Origin: Pempheris klunzingeri
Taxonomy: Eukaryota > Chordata > Actinopteri > Acropomatiformes > Pempheridae
Direction: 5' to 3'
DNA: 64,000 nucleotides
Assembly (NCBI RefSeq): GCF_042242105.1
Contig: NC_092022.1
Span: forward strand, 24,885,001-24,949,000
Part shown: positions 14,756 to 26,785 of the stretch, in pieces
How positions within the stretch are numbered: the stretch's first letter is position 1
Layout of the letters: each line of letters starts with the position of its first letter
Notes under the pieces: model-generated
The model's input: the letters and a program-made list of their open reading frames with translations, nothing else
The model's database searches: none
What the model was told of the DNA's origin: nothing
Translations under genes and position numbers: made by a program

Positions 14756-16539
14756 CTCTATAGTGTAGTATTCGTGGTCACTGTTGACATTTACCATCAT
14801 GCAAGTCACCACACTGCATACTGTCTGTCCTCAGTGTGATAAATATGAGCAATGTAGAGAAAACAGCACAGATGTGACAATAGGGATGAATCTCTCCCTC
14901 ATATTAATAATTTGTTCACTGAATGTAGTTCATTTGTTCCTTCAAGTTTTGTTCCCTTTTATGAATCCCCTCAAATTGAAGGGAATTATTTACAATCTAT
15001 GATTTTACTCATGGGCACATATGATTCTGCTGAGGGAACAACTGGAACAATCCAACAGTGCAAACTGAGGCATTGAAGTGACTATATGGGGCACATGAAT
15101 TACTAATGTGATGGAACAATTTAACATATATTAATTTAACAAAGGGTGAGGTGGTCACCACTTCTGTTAAATGCAAATGGATTATATACTATTCTCTCTG
15201 TAAATACTCCAGTTTTGGTTTTTGCATTATATAAATGTGTCATAAACTCAATCCACAAGCTGTTCAGTGAAGGTTTCTTTGAGAATAAGGAAGGAAGAAA
15301 TAACCACAGGCCAAAACTTGCACACTTTTTCTACTGTGTGTTTGTTTGGTCACCTTTTTCTTCTCATTGCATCTCTGTTTTTTGTTTGACTTCGTATGAA
15401 TGCTAATGATGTTCTGTGTCTGCCCACACGTTTGCAATATTTCCTTTTTAGATTTTAACGTTAATTTTTAAAGCTAGCTGTGCTGCCAAAAGAAATCTCA
15501 GCTTTAACCGTAATGTCTGATGATAAGTAAGTAGTTTCACACTGGACACAAACAGCAGACTCGTGGGTTAGATTCCCGTGTGTGACCCGTCCAACCACCA
15601 CCTCCTCCGCCATACGTGGACTTAGTGCTCTTTACACTTCACCACCAGACTTCCTCTTTTGCTCTCATCACAATCCTTACAACCACTAGAGGCTGCATAC
15701 GTACACACTAGTCAATTTAACATCCCCAAACTTGACAGTCCACAGGTAAAAACGTATGTGTGTGTGTGTGTGTGGTATGAGAGAAATGTGTAACTTGCCA
15801 GGCTGTGAACAGTAGAAACATGTTTTGACGTGCTCATAGGCTTCCCAGAGTTTCATCCTGAACAACCCAATTAACAATCTTAATCATGAAGCTTTAATGT
15901 TGTATTAGTGTGATTACTAACAACCTCTACTCTGCCAAGAACTCCAAAATACTTCAGCTAGCTAGCGATATGATGATTTTGGTGATGACTATGTGAGTGA
16001 ACTGAGGATACACACAGACGGGCCTGACTGTCACATCAACTCTTGTTTGTAACCACAGCGGTTAAGGAGATATGGTTTCTTAACCATCCTGGTTATACAC
16101 TGATAACATTATCTGAAGGTCGCATTGAATCGAATTCAACAGTTATTCCGGTGCTTCCACTATAAAAAGGATTGTGATGGAATTTGCATGACAGAAGACA
16201 AAAGGAAATGTAAATTCACAGTTTGATCCGCCAAGATGTGTCCTGGCCAGACTAGAGAAGAAAGAAGTGCTAAAGACGTTTGGTCTGTCAGGATGCATCC
16301 CGGCCAGGAACGGAAACAAAGGGGTCTTAAAGTAGCAGCTGATCAACAGGATGTGTATTGGCTATCATGTTCCAGGTCTACAGGTAAACCCCCAAGTCTA
16401 CAGGTAAACCCCCAAGTCTACAGGACATAAAGTGCAACACCAGGAGAGGCTCTGGGAACTTCTGCATCAGACTGTCAGACTGCACGATCACTCTGTTACA
16501 GTTGTTCCTTCTTGCAAGAAATAAAGGCGCACAAAGAAC
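14756..16539. other. Intergenic, nothing recognised
   Basis: No exon, RNA gene or full element could be recognised. There is a GT microsatellite at about 15757-15773 and several short open frames without family signature. Confidence 0.5.
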
Positions 16540-17619
16540 CAGAGGTGGGACCAAGTCATTGTTTTGCAAGTCACAAGTAAGTCTCAAGTCTTTGCCCTCG
16601 AGTCCAGAGTCAAGTCCTGAGTCAAGACCGACAAGTCTCAAGTCAAGTCCCAAGTCCTACCGTTTGAGTTTCAAGTCCTTTCGAGTCTTCATTTTCATTG
16701 TACGCTATATTAATAATATTTTCACTATTTTAACTTAATATGAAGTACATTTTAACTAAACTTGATTCGATTAGGTTTGCTTACGTTTTGCTGCTGACAG
16801 CAGTCTAAACCTAGTCGAGTCGAGCCGAGTAGCACTAGTGGATTGGCAATTATGCCGCGTTTCCACTAGCGTTACTGTGGTACACTGACTAAGCACCTCA
16901 TACAATCCCGCTTCAAAAATCCCAAACCATCCTCTTACAATATAAGTATGATAAAGAGAATGAACCCGCTGTGGATTCATATACCGTGTTTGCAAAGTGA
17001 CGCTATCAGTGAGTTGCAGCTAGCAGTTAAATTAGTTAGCCTATAAGCTAGTGTTAGCTTAACTTACCGTTCTTTGTGCAGCTTCAAATGTCGAACAAAG
17101 CTGGAAGTTGTTGCGTCTCCGTCCGTAATCTTCGACCTGCATGTTTTACATACTGAGATTCGTTTTTTGTTGACCACCTCGTAGTTTTTATACCCAAACT
17201 AAACTATCTTTGGTGTCATTTTTGCCAACTGGCGCGCTGCTTTATCCGCTTCATTGGTCGTCCTGTAATTTGATTGGTTGGATGCTGTCGGATCAAAACA
17301 ACGTGGATCTAATTTGATTGGATGTCGTGCCGACAGCGCGCTCGCTCAGGTACACACACACACACACACACACACAGACACAGATATAGATATATAGAGG
17401 TCCATGCCAACATACTTTTTAATCTTTGGGTTTGGGGAAAGTAGCAAGTCTTTTCAAGTCAAAAGGGTCAAGTCCAAGTGAAGTCACGAGTTACTGATGT
17501 TAAAGTCCAAGTCGAGTTGCAAGTCTCTTTACATTTTGTCAAGTCGAGTCTAAAGTCATCAAATTCATGACTCGAGTCTGACTCGAGTCCAAGTCATGTG
17601 ACTCGAGTCCACACCTCTG
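16540..17619. mobile_element. Complete non-autonomous hAT-like element, 1080 bp
   Basis: The element begins CAGAGGTGGGA and ends with the inverted CCACACCTCTG. It is flanked on both sides by the perfect 8-bp direct repeat caaagaac (16532-16539 and 17620-17627). Both subterminal regions are packed with AAGTC/GACTT and CTCGAGTC motifs. No transposase was found, and the middle is unrelated AT-rich DNA with a CA microsatellite. The 8-bp duplication and CAG-GGTG ends identify the superfamily. Confidence 0.88.
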
Positions 17620-17627
17620 CAAAGAAC

Positions 17628-18205
17628 TCCTCGCAGCAAAACTGACTGACTGACTCAATGACTCAGTGACGATGAAGTAGCTTAACAAATTATCTGAGTA
17701 CAGACAAAGGGCTTGGGGAACCAACCTGTACAGTGTATGCTTGAATCTAACATTTCCAGCACTGCTGCGGCGAGCATGAGTCCCTCTGTTCTATTTAGAC
17801 ATTTTATTTTGAAGGGCTCGTGTCACGCGCAGTGTCAGTCTGCTCCGTGTGTAACAAGGCAAGCGAAGGACCCAAGTGCAACACCACAGTGCTTAACTGT
17901 GTTCTTTAATGAACATCAGTATAAAAAGTGAGCAAGCATGTTCATTTACAGCCGTTGTCCCAGAGTGGGGAACAACAAGAGACATTTGAAGTGACAACAA
18001 TAAAATACAAGAATGTCAGTGCATAAGTACAAAAAGACACGATGTGTTAATGCATTCATTCTACAACATGACAGGTTGAGAGCAATCACCGGATTGTATT
18101 CTACAGGTACAGTCATTGAAACTGCAGTTGCTGGTATGATGTCAACATGGTATCACAGATCTATTTTTGCTGTGAAGATGTTGAATTTCTAGATAAGCCA
18201 ACCCT
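17628..18205. other. 3' flank of receptor copy A with shared duplication sequence
   Basis: The right portion (from about 17885) matches the 3' flanks of copies C, D and E, for example the GTTGTTCCCCACTCTGGGACAACGGCTG block in reverse. A joint near 17880 marks the left edge of the duplicated array. Confidence 0.6.
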
Positions 18206-21200
18206 CTACCTGGGCTGTGTGGCTGCTCCAAAGTAAATCCAACAGGTTCCACGATGCAAAAGCTGCTCAAGCAGGCAACATTTCCTCTGCAGTGTCACAT
18301 GAGGAGCAACATCCTGAGGAGAGAAAAGCTCTTAGTTTAAGCAGAAACATCTTGTAACTTGTAAAGACATCGAATGGCTCCATCACACAGTCCTCACTCA
18401 GTGAATATGTGAATGGAAAACTCACTGCTGTCTTACCTGCTGTCATGTCATGTGGAAGCTTTCCTCTCTAATCACACTCTCCTTTATCGTGAAATATTGA
18501 GAAGAGTGACATCATTTAATCAATCATTCCATGTACACTCTGCTGTACATACAAGTACAAGATGGATGAAGAGAGTAGAAAACATACCTGTCTGGGATTG
18601 ACTGCATCGCTTATTGTGTCTGTAATCAAACGTAACCAATGATTAAAACCTTAATGAACAACTTCAGTGACAGACATTATTATCATCCACCAACAATGGT
18701 AATGTTCAGACTACGGAAACATAAATCATACCTCTGTTTAGAGATCCTCTCTCTTCCATGTCTCTTCCATTTTTCAAATTTTCTCTCTTCTTCTTTCTTC
18801 CTTTCTTCCTCATCAGTAAATAAAGCAGAACACCAGCAGCACCAACAACACCAACAAGACCAACAACACCACCAATCACAGGTCCTGTCATGTTTGAACC
18901 TTGTTCTCCACATTCAGCATCCATTGAAACAGTTCCTGGTTTTTCCAGCAGAAGATTCAATGATTCACATCTGGAGGGACAGAGGGAGATTTTGTACAGG
19001 AACATTTGTAGGATCCCATGAACTCACTGCTGTTGGAAGAACTGAGGAGTCTAATGTGAAGCTGCACTTACTGTGTGTGCTGCTGACAAGATGTAAATGT
19101 CCCATCTGAAAAGGTTCCAGCAGTGCAGTCAGAGCAGTCAGTGTCCTCTGAGGCTGTTCCTGCACAAACACAAATGAGATCTATTTAAAGGGGGCAGCAG
19201 GTGCATATTATGAAGGGATCACAGTGTTAGGTGACTTCTAGGTGTGACTCCAAACAGTCATGTGTTTAACCACTCATTCAAACCACAACTGACCGCAGAG
19301 ACTCTTTCTTTTTTCTACTTGTGCCGACATGACATCTCTACCTGGAGATCTTTTCTTACCACGGACATCCTTCCCCTTACTGGATGCAACCATTTCTCCT
19401 CTGAAGATTGAAATGATCAACAAGTTGACTGACTGAGACCCAAAAGAGCCTGAAGAAAGTTTCATTTGACTCCACATTCCCAAACCTGCAGCCTTCTGGA
19501 CCAGGACTGAACTCTGACTAAAACATTTCCGTGTGTTCCCATAAGGTCGAAGTAAGATGCTGTCATGGCTCCTCAGCCGGATCTCTCTCAGCTGAGCTCA
19601 GTGACTTAGCGGACTCATTTCACTGATGCACTGACATGGACTCACATGGACTCAGAGACACTCACATGCACTAACATTAACACACAGTCGTCCCAACGAC
19701 CAGAACAAAGGACGGAGAAGCTGGGATTACATGACACACAGAGGGAGAGAGGTGTCATTGTGTGTCAGGGCACCATTGCTGCACTGCATCTTTACACAGA
19801 CAAGAGTTGTTTAACGTTCTGAACGTCAGATTGAGATCCTTCATGTCAGATTCCCTGAACTTTGGCATTCTCATCTAAACCTCACAACATATTTACAACA
19901 TAATCTAAAGGTCGGCACGATAACACCAACCTTTTTGCCTGATGTATTGTCCTGGTAGACAGCTTGTGTGTTTCTGTGCTGCTGCACAGCCGTCCTCTGT
20001 AGGGTCCATACAGTAGAATCCTTCCAGTGGTTCACAGACTGTATCTGATGTTCTCGTACATGACGTCTTTATCTTCAGGCCAGAGCCTGTCAGCACACAC
20101 AGAGGTTAATATGGAATATGGAGAACTTTTATTCTGTTTAAGCAACATGCTACATTTCTTTCTGACCATTCGCTTTCATGTCATTATTTGGAAATGTGAA
20201 ACAATCGTTTTAATTTCTGAATTCAAGGGAAAACATCTGCACATACAGCATTGATCTGACAGGGTGAAGAGGTGATTGTGGCAGGAAAAGGAGAGATGGA
20301 TGGAAGGTGTCAGTGAGATCAGTTAAATCATTATTAGTCCCATTCATACAACCTCTCTACTCATGAATATGAACATGTTATAACAGGACATTACCTGCAT
20401 CACAGGTTGTGCACGTTAAGCATTGTTTACGACCAGTAGGCTGATTCACGAAGGTTCCCTCGGTGCAGGGAACACAGGTTCTGTTTATGGTCCTCGTGCA
20501 ATCTGTTTTAACTCGGGTTCCTGTTGAACAGAAAACAACATAATGTTTCTACTGAATGAAAATGTATCGTCTTGAGGGTGAAGCACATTTTGTCAGCTGT
20601 GCAAAGTGACATGAACTGCTGTCTACTGCAGTGGCATTCTTATTACTACCTCCAGATGCAGCCAATCATTTTTAGAGAGGATTACACTCAGTTAGGTGTA
20701 TTAGGTACACCTAACTGAAGCTAACGTAGACTACAACCAGGGCCACGCAAGAGGCAGAGGAGCCCTGAAGCACTGCCTGCTTCCTTTCAGCAGCCATGTC
20801 AGAAATACTGCAGAGCTCCATGGGGCACTTGTGACCTCCAGCAATGGTTGTGTCTGTTCTATTTTGAGTGAATCTGGACAGAAAACACACTGATGATCTA
20901 TTACACATGATACAAACGATCAGATTCTGATGAATGATCAATATCTGCATCCCAGGTTTGCCAACTCTTTTGATTTTGATCTTAACGTTATCCATTGATG
21001 ATGTTCCTGATAAAGATCAGCTGTACGTGCAGTTCTAAAGGGAGCAGAGTCTCTTGTTGACGGGTGTTTCTGACCTTTTTCTGTCTCCAGCCTAAAGCAA
21101 CAGCCCTACAATCAATTCTAGCTTCTTGGAGGTTCTCATGCTCACTTCTTTGAAGCCGTTTTAGAAAGGACTTTATAAACTGGCAACTGAGTAAATAAAG

Positions 21201-22407
21201 TTCTGGATTTTCCAGCTTGTTCTTTTCCTGTTGAACTCCAGTCAGACACATTTCACTTGTGAATATAAACCGCACCAACAATGGGAGTGGCTCCACTGAT
21301 CTGCACATGGAAGCCTTGTTGGCACCTGGCAGATCTTTAAAACACTCCATGTGTTACTATCAGAGTGAAATATCCCTTTAACATTCAGTTTAATCTTACC
21401 AGGAAGACACATAGGACAGCAGTTCTTGTCTATCTGGTACTCTGAGCGATGGCATGTGAAGGTTTGACCTCTGATGACAGTCATCATAAGTATCTGTGAA
21501 GAGTAACAGAAGGTTTTTGTCTCACTCAGTGATCTTGATGCTTTTTGACAACAAAATGTTTCTGTTTTGACACATTGTAATTTCAATATGGCTTAAAAAT
21601 GATATCTCTGTTTTTAGGCTCTGCTGTGAATCTACATTTTCTCACCCTACAGGTAAACAAACACTAATTATAACAACTAAAATGCTACTAAAAATACTAA
21701 ATACTATATTATAACTTATGTGTTTGCTGCAGTACTCAGATCTTTTTCTAAAGTAAAAGTTGTAACACAACAGGATGGAAACACTGTTACAAGTAAAAGT
21801 CCTGCTTTAAAAAGCACAAGTCCAACAGTGTTAGCATATTTTAAGTACAGGTGAAAGTGTACTTCTTATAAAGTATTTCAGAATATCATCTATAGTAATT
21901 ATTAAAATAATAAATGATTGTCCATCAGCAGCAATCTTCCTGATGCACAGGGATGACAGTTCAGGTGCTGGAGCGTGAGTGCAGCAGCAGATCGTCTGTC
22001 AGACTTTCATGTTGTTGGCTGTGGTTTGTCTGTTCAGTTCTGTTCTTGTGCTGCTTGTTGGAACATTTCTGTGTTCTTTAGTTGAACCTGTTGGTTAGTG
22101 GATCCCATACAGATCCAGTGGTGTCAAAGTGATGGCTCACAGCCTGGCTCTGGACAGCGGGTCAGGAGCTGTTTGGACCCGGTCTGGCTCTGGTTCTGTC
22201 TAATGACCCTGTGTAGCCGCAGTGGGGTTTGACTGCACGGTAAGCACGGGGCAGGTGCTTCCAGACAGAAATGTTGGAGGAGTATTATGATGACTGAGAT
22301 GCTGCTTAGCAAACAATATCTTGCTGTAATAACATTATTATGACGTGACATTATTACAGTTATTTTACCAGCAATGATGCAGCTGCAGCTTTTTGTGCCG
22401 ACATCAT
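18206..22407 (-). CDS. tnfrsf14: TNF receptor superfamily member 14 (HVEM)-like, copy A, intact
   Basis: Eight coding exons (minus strand, 5' to 3'): 22407-22369, 21493-21400, 20520-20395, 20086-19931, 19159-19072, 18970-18732, 18619-18588 and 18313-18206 (882 nt, 293 residues). All junctions are GT-AG in consistent phase. Exon 1 gives MMSAQKAAAASLL, which with the exon 2 start (ILMMTVIRGQTFTC) forms a signal peptide. CRD1 has CHRSEYQIDKNCCPMC; CRD2 and CRD3 follow, with HTSCLPGQYIRQKG; CRD4 has EDTDCSDCTAGTFSDGT. An N-MT glycosylation site precedes a membrane helix at about residues 197-221, then a Lys/Arg-rich stop and a short tail. These match HVEM in order and spacing. The tail has a PRQD sequence over the last junction, a possible weak TRAF contact (inference). 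CD40 is the main alternative family. Confidence 0.88.
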
Positions 22408-22853
22408 TTTATACGGTCGGATCAGTTTTCATGGGCAGAAGAAGTAATCTCACCTGGAAACAAACAGAAAACATATGAGGAGATGATACTAACTGCTGAG
22501 CAAACAGTCCACACTGAGCTTCCTGCACTGACCAGATATGTGGAACATCATGTGAATGAGAAACCTGTGCAGATATGCTGTAAAATATGTGCTACTGAAA
22601 CCATTTGACTCCACAGTGTCCACAGACAGAGAATTTGGTACCTGACATTCATTTGTCCACATTTACAGACCTCATTGTAACAGTAGAACCATCTGAAAGG
22701 AATAAAAATCTATTAAAAAATCTTCTGCTGGGTCTAATGACACATCGATGACGACACAAACTACTGATCATCACAGACAAGCCTCACAAAGAACAACCAA
22801 GTGTTGTTAAGCAGTACTATGCATTAGAAATCACACCGTAAACTGCTTATATA

Positions 22854-23091
22854 CACTGTTGCCCATAAAGTTGGAATAATTGTTCAATACCTCCAATGTT
22901 GTTAAAGCCTGAATACACAGTTTGCAAAGGTTCATTGTGGTTCAAGTGTGATACTGTTGATATGTTTGGAAGAGTTTGGTCACTAAAGTTGAGAAGATAT
23001 AAACTTCATCATCATTATTATCAAGAATAAATCACATTGTCACAATCATTTCATGAGATTTCATGATATTCCAACTTTATGGGCAACAGTG
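22854..23091 (-). mobile_element. MITE with CACTGTTG...CAACAGTG termini, copy 2
   Basis: A 238-bp element with the same terminal inverted repeats as 11447-11683 but in the opposite orientation. It lies between the first coding exon of copy A and its putative upstream untranslated exon. Confidence 0.8.
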
Positions 23092-23095
23092 TGGA

Positions 23096-23285
<190 letters not shown>

Positions 23286-23313
23286 ACTGATACACACGGA
23301 CAGACTGACTCAC

Positions 23314-23400
23314 CTACAGCAGCAGACAGACACTCCTTCATGTGAAGACTGACGAGACGTGAAGAAGAACGAAGTTCAAAGGAGCTCTGTGGAAAATTAA
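23314..23400 (-). other. Putative 5' untranslated exon of copy A
   Basis: A block ending in CTGTCTGCTGCTGTAG followed by the donor GTGAGTC is shared with copies B, C and D at their 5' sides. It contains an ATG (MKECLSAAVG) that runs into stops if spliced to the next shared block, so it is more likely untranslated. The start boundary is approximate. Confidence 0.4.
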
Positions 23401-23625
23401 TTTCTGCTCTTGAGTCCTATAAAACACATTAAACTCTGCATTACTCTTTCAAATAGTCATTTTTAGACACGGTTAAGAATAAAATGTCCAAAATTAACCT
23501 GCAAGTTGCTCTTAAATCTTCAAACCAAGGAGTAACCGTCAAACTGCCTGTTGTTGAAAGTTTTAAACACAAATGCTTTCACTTTCTAAAGACTGCTCAG
23601 GGGGAGGTCTGAAAGTCCCTTTGGT

Positions 23626-23627
<2 letters not shown>

Positions 23628-23661
<34 letters not shown>

Positions 23662-23662
23662 C
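23628..23662. repeat. (CA)n microsatellite
   Basis: A CA run following the block shared with the B and D upstream flanks. Confidence 0.9.
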
Positions 23663-23806
23663 TTCAACAATGTTACACACGGATTGACAAATAAGAAATA
23701 ATTAAGAAAATAAAAAATAATTAAGAAAATAAGAAATACCTGACTGAACCTGCGTAACCCTCAAATTGCCTGTTGTTGAAAGTTTTAAACACAAATGCTT
23801 TCACTT

Positions 23807-23809
<3 letters not shown>

Positions 23810-23864
<55 letters not shown>
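23810..23864. repeat. (CA)n microsatellite
   Basis: A long CA run. The Thr-His open frame over it is an artefact. Confidence 0.95.
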
Positions 23865-23866
<2 letters not shown>

Positions 23867-24009
23867 CTACAGTCACAGTATTTTTTCACTGCCATTTCCC
23901 TGCTCGTCGCTCCTCGGTAACCGCACTGCCTTCTGCCCCTGACCTCGAGATCTTGCCTCTAAACTTTGGATTCTGTCTGCCAGTCTTTGTGAATTTCTAT
24001 ATTTACCTG

Positions 24010-24450
24010 CCTGCCTGAGACCTAAGGAACTGTGATTAATGTGCTCTCATTAATGCAAAATACATTTGGCAACATTCCCCCATCAAACTCCTGCAGCATC
24101 TAATGTTCAGCATATGAACTTGTTTTCTGTAAATGGGTTGAAATTGTATCCTTATCCTTAATACTAATACTAACACTATTGATTAGACATGAGGCCCAGA
24201 CTAACAGAGAGGAACAGCAGCAGTGCTTCAGACCTTCACATCATGATGGGAAACATCTGGCTGTTGCCTGATCAGCTGATTGGCTCTTATGACCACAAAC
24301 ATGAGGTTTTGTAGAGAATCCTTATTTTCTGTGCAATCGTAATATTAGTGCTGGATGTTATTGTTTATTATCTTATGTTGAGCAATGCAGATGTAACACA
24401 TTAACAAACATCCAGTGTGAGGTTTAGTGGAATAATTATAAAAGACTTAA
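24010..24450 (+). repeat. Duplication segment shared with 47.5-47.9 kb (-) and 61.9-62.3 kb (+)
   Basis: The block from CCCCATCAAACTCCTGCAGCATC through GAGGTTTTGTAGAGAATCC to the ATCCAGTGTGAGG end occurs three times, once inverted. It marks outer flanks of duplicated units. No coding content was recognised. Confidence 0.8.
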
Positions 24451-24459
24451 ATTCATTGT

Positions 24460-24970
24460 GGTTAAATATGTGCAGTTTTATTTTGAAATGTCACTGAACG
24501 CACGTAAGGAAGTGGCAGGTAAACTCCAAGGTGATGACGGTGAGGAGCAGGGGGAGAGAAACAAGTGATGAAGAAGTAAAGAGAAACGGAAGAGTAAAAA
24601 GGAGTTCAGCTGCAGTTGGAACAACAACAAGGTTCAGTAATTGTTGGTGTAAAAGAAGTACTGTGGTAATTATGAAGCAAACTAACGTGACTTCTTTGTG
24701 TTGTAGTTTCTATTTAGTTGGTTTATGACCTGCATTCACAGTGAAGGACATCAGACCACCAGTCCTGGCTTTCACTGATATCCACTGGTGCTGATCTCCC
24801 TTTGCAGCAGTCACTGACACCTTCCATCCATCTCTCCTTTTCCTGCCACAGTCACTTCTTCACCCTGTCAGATCAATGCCGTGTGTGCAGATGGTGTCCC
24901 ATGAATTCAGAAATTAAAACGATTGTTTCACATTTTCAAATAATGACATGAAACCGTGTCTGTGCTGACA
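24460..24970 (+). repeat. Duplication segment with conserved short frame (copy 1 of 4)
   Basis: The segment starts around TTGAAATGTCACTGAACGCACG. It is repeated at 32585-33000, 41995-42420 and, inverted, 56215-56640, each time next to a CRD3 fragment. A 65-codon frame (MMTVRSRGRETSDEEVKRNG...) is open in every copy, but no family is recognisable and recent duplication alone could explain it. Confidence 0.7.
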
Positions 24971-24971
24971 G

Positions 24972-25060
24972 GCTCTGGCCTGAAGATAAAGACGTCATGT
25001 ACGAGAACATCAGATACAGTCTGTGAACCACTGGAAGGATTCTACTGTGAGGACCCTCTG
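24972..25060 (+). pseudogene. TNFRSF14-like CRD3 exon fragment F
   Basis: The first half of the CRD3 exon (GSGLKIKTSCTRTSDTVCEPLEGFYC) follows an intact acceptor (GCTGACAG). Sequence then switches, after GAGGACCCT, into the TGCAGTACTG repeat and the unrelated block starting GTTGGGGCTAGGC. No other receptor exon lies in position to join it. Confidence 0.75.
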
Positions 25061-25740
25061 CAGTACTGTTGGGGCTAGGCTAGTGGGCCCAAGTGCAGCA
25101 CAGACTGAGGCAGAGAGTGCAGTATTAGGCACTTTATTTTGGAGAAAGGTCAGTGAGCAGAATGCTCCCACACAATTAACAAGGAAAAACAATGTCCGAC
25201 ACACCACAGTCCTCTGCTGAACCTGTGAACATCTCACATGCTCTCTCTTTGGGATCACTTTCTTAGCCTCCTTCAGAGCCGGTGTAGTGGGAAGTAGTGG
25301 GATGAGCAGTATTCTTAGGCAGAATAGTCCTACAGGGAGAAAAGGCTGCAGCAGAGAGTCCACCATGTGACAGCCAGGTGGAGTCTGTTTAAAGGCTGCG
25401 CTGATCTCCACTCCTGTAATGAGACACAAGTAGACAGAGAGAGACACCAACACAGCCAAGGAGGAGGTGGAGGGAGGGTGGAGGGTGTGAAACATTGTTG
25501 AAGCTGTGTGTGGGTGTGTGGGAGGACAGAAGGGACTTTTTAGACCTCTCCTGAGCAGAATGTAGAAAGTGAAAGTATGAGTTTAAAACTTTCAACAACA
25601 GGCCGTTCGAGGGTTACTCCTTGGTTTGAAGGTTAAAGAGCATTAATTTTGGACATTTTATTCTTAACCGTGTCTAAAAATGACTATTTGAAAGAGTAAT
25701 GCAGAGTTTAATGTGTTTTATAGGACTCAAGAGCAGAAAT

Positions 25741-25826
25741 TAATTTTCCACAGAGCTCCTTTGAACTTCCTTCTTTTTAACGTCTCGTCAGACTTCACAT
25801 GAAGGAGTGTCTGTCTGCTGCTGTAG
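25741..25826 (+). other. Putative 5' untranslated exon of copy B
   Basis: Inverse counterpart of 23314-23400. It ends CTGTCTGCTGCTGTAG with donor GTGAGTC. The next shared block begins after TTTCTGTAG (about 25880) and carries ATGGTAAAC, a stop soon after the only ATG. Boundaries are approximate. Confidence 0.4.
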
Positions 25827-26258
25827 GTGAGTCAGTGTGTATCAGTGTGGATCACTGTGTGTGTGTGTGTTTTCTGTAGGTTTCTCCTCACCACACACCA
25901 TCATGGTAAACTAATGTGTGCAGGTTGGACTCTGAACAGCTCAGCAGAAGGAGAGCTGCTCTCTGTGGTGCCTGTGTGTGCTTTTTGTTACCGGAAGTGA
26001 GGTTCTCACAGTAATGTCAGTAGTGAGAAGCAGGAGACTGTTTTAAATGTTAGTGTGGTTTTTAAAGTGGAAAAAGCAGTGTTGTGTTTAATATCATATT
26101 TCGTTTTTATCATAAATGCATATCTTAATTGCGATAACCGGAGTAGATACGTATTGATAGCTGAGATGAAATTTGAAGTATTTAGTTCTATAAACTTGAA
26201 ACAATAGACAGAAGTTCAAAACTGAACTGATTTAACTTTGGAAAACAACTTATATATA

Positions 26259-26638
26259 CAGTGGGGCAAAAAAGTATTTAGTCAGCCACCAATTGTGCAA
26301 GTTCTCCCACTTAAAAAGATGAGAGAGGCCTGTAATTTTATCATCATAGGTACACTTCAACTATGAGAGACAGAATGGGGGGAAAGAATCCAGGAAATCA
26401 CATTGTAGGATTTTTAATGAATTAATTGGTAAATTCCTTGGTAAAATAAGTATTTGGTCACCTACAAACAAGCAAGATTTCTGGCTCTCACAGACCTGTA
26501 ACTTCTTCTTGAAGAGGCTCCTCTGTCCTCCACTCGTTACCTGTATTAATGGCACCTGTTTGAACTCATTATCAGTATAAAAGACACCTGTCCACAACCT
26601 CAAACAGTCACACTCCAAACTCCACTATGGCCAAGACC
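26259..26638 (+). mobile_element. Tc1-like transposon left end fragment
   Basis: It starts CAGTGGGGCAAAAAAGTATTTAGTCAGCC, a terminal sequence widespread in fish Tc1 elements, and runs about 380 bp to ACTCCACTATGGCCAAGACCAG at the usual position before the transposase. It then breaks into an AT/GT microsatellite. No transposase remains. Confidence 0.85.
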
Positions 26639-26639
26639 A

Positions 26640-26665
26640 GATATATATATATATATATATATATA

Positions 26666-26761
<96 letters not shown>

Positions 26762-26785
26762 TATATATGTATGTATATATATATA
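26640..26785. repeat. Compound (AT)n-(GT)n microsatellite
   Basis: About 145 bp of AT and GT runs separating two transposon pieces. Confidence 0.95.

Noticed and set aside
18413-18601. MENSLLSYLLSCHVEAF frame found at four receptor copies
   Set aside because: Antisense to the intron between tail exons. On the sense strand the block has an alternative exon-like shape (weak AAAG acceptor, GCAG/GTAAGA donor) but stops in every frame, so it was not added to the models.
18683-19109. Frames on the strand opposite to the receptor membrane exons (also 49122-49586, 39810-40158, 60229-60598)
   Set aside because: They are antisense translations of the exon 5-6 region and change with indels in the Gly/Val-coding repeat.
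20988-21350. 120-codon frame between CRD1 and CRD2 exons (also at 37489, 51306)
   Set aside because: It runs from the CRD1 exon's downstream intron through non-conserved sequence, is absent in B and E because of a deletion, and has no domain.
25010-25598. 161-codon minus-strand frame and related ones at 34922 and 55649
   Set aside because: They span joined duplication blocks and the 21-bp repeat, with no family resemblance and different ends in each copy.
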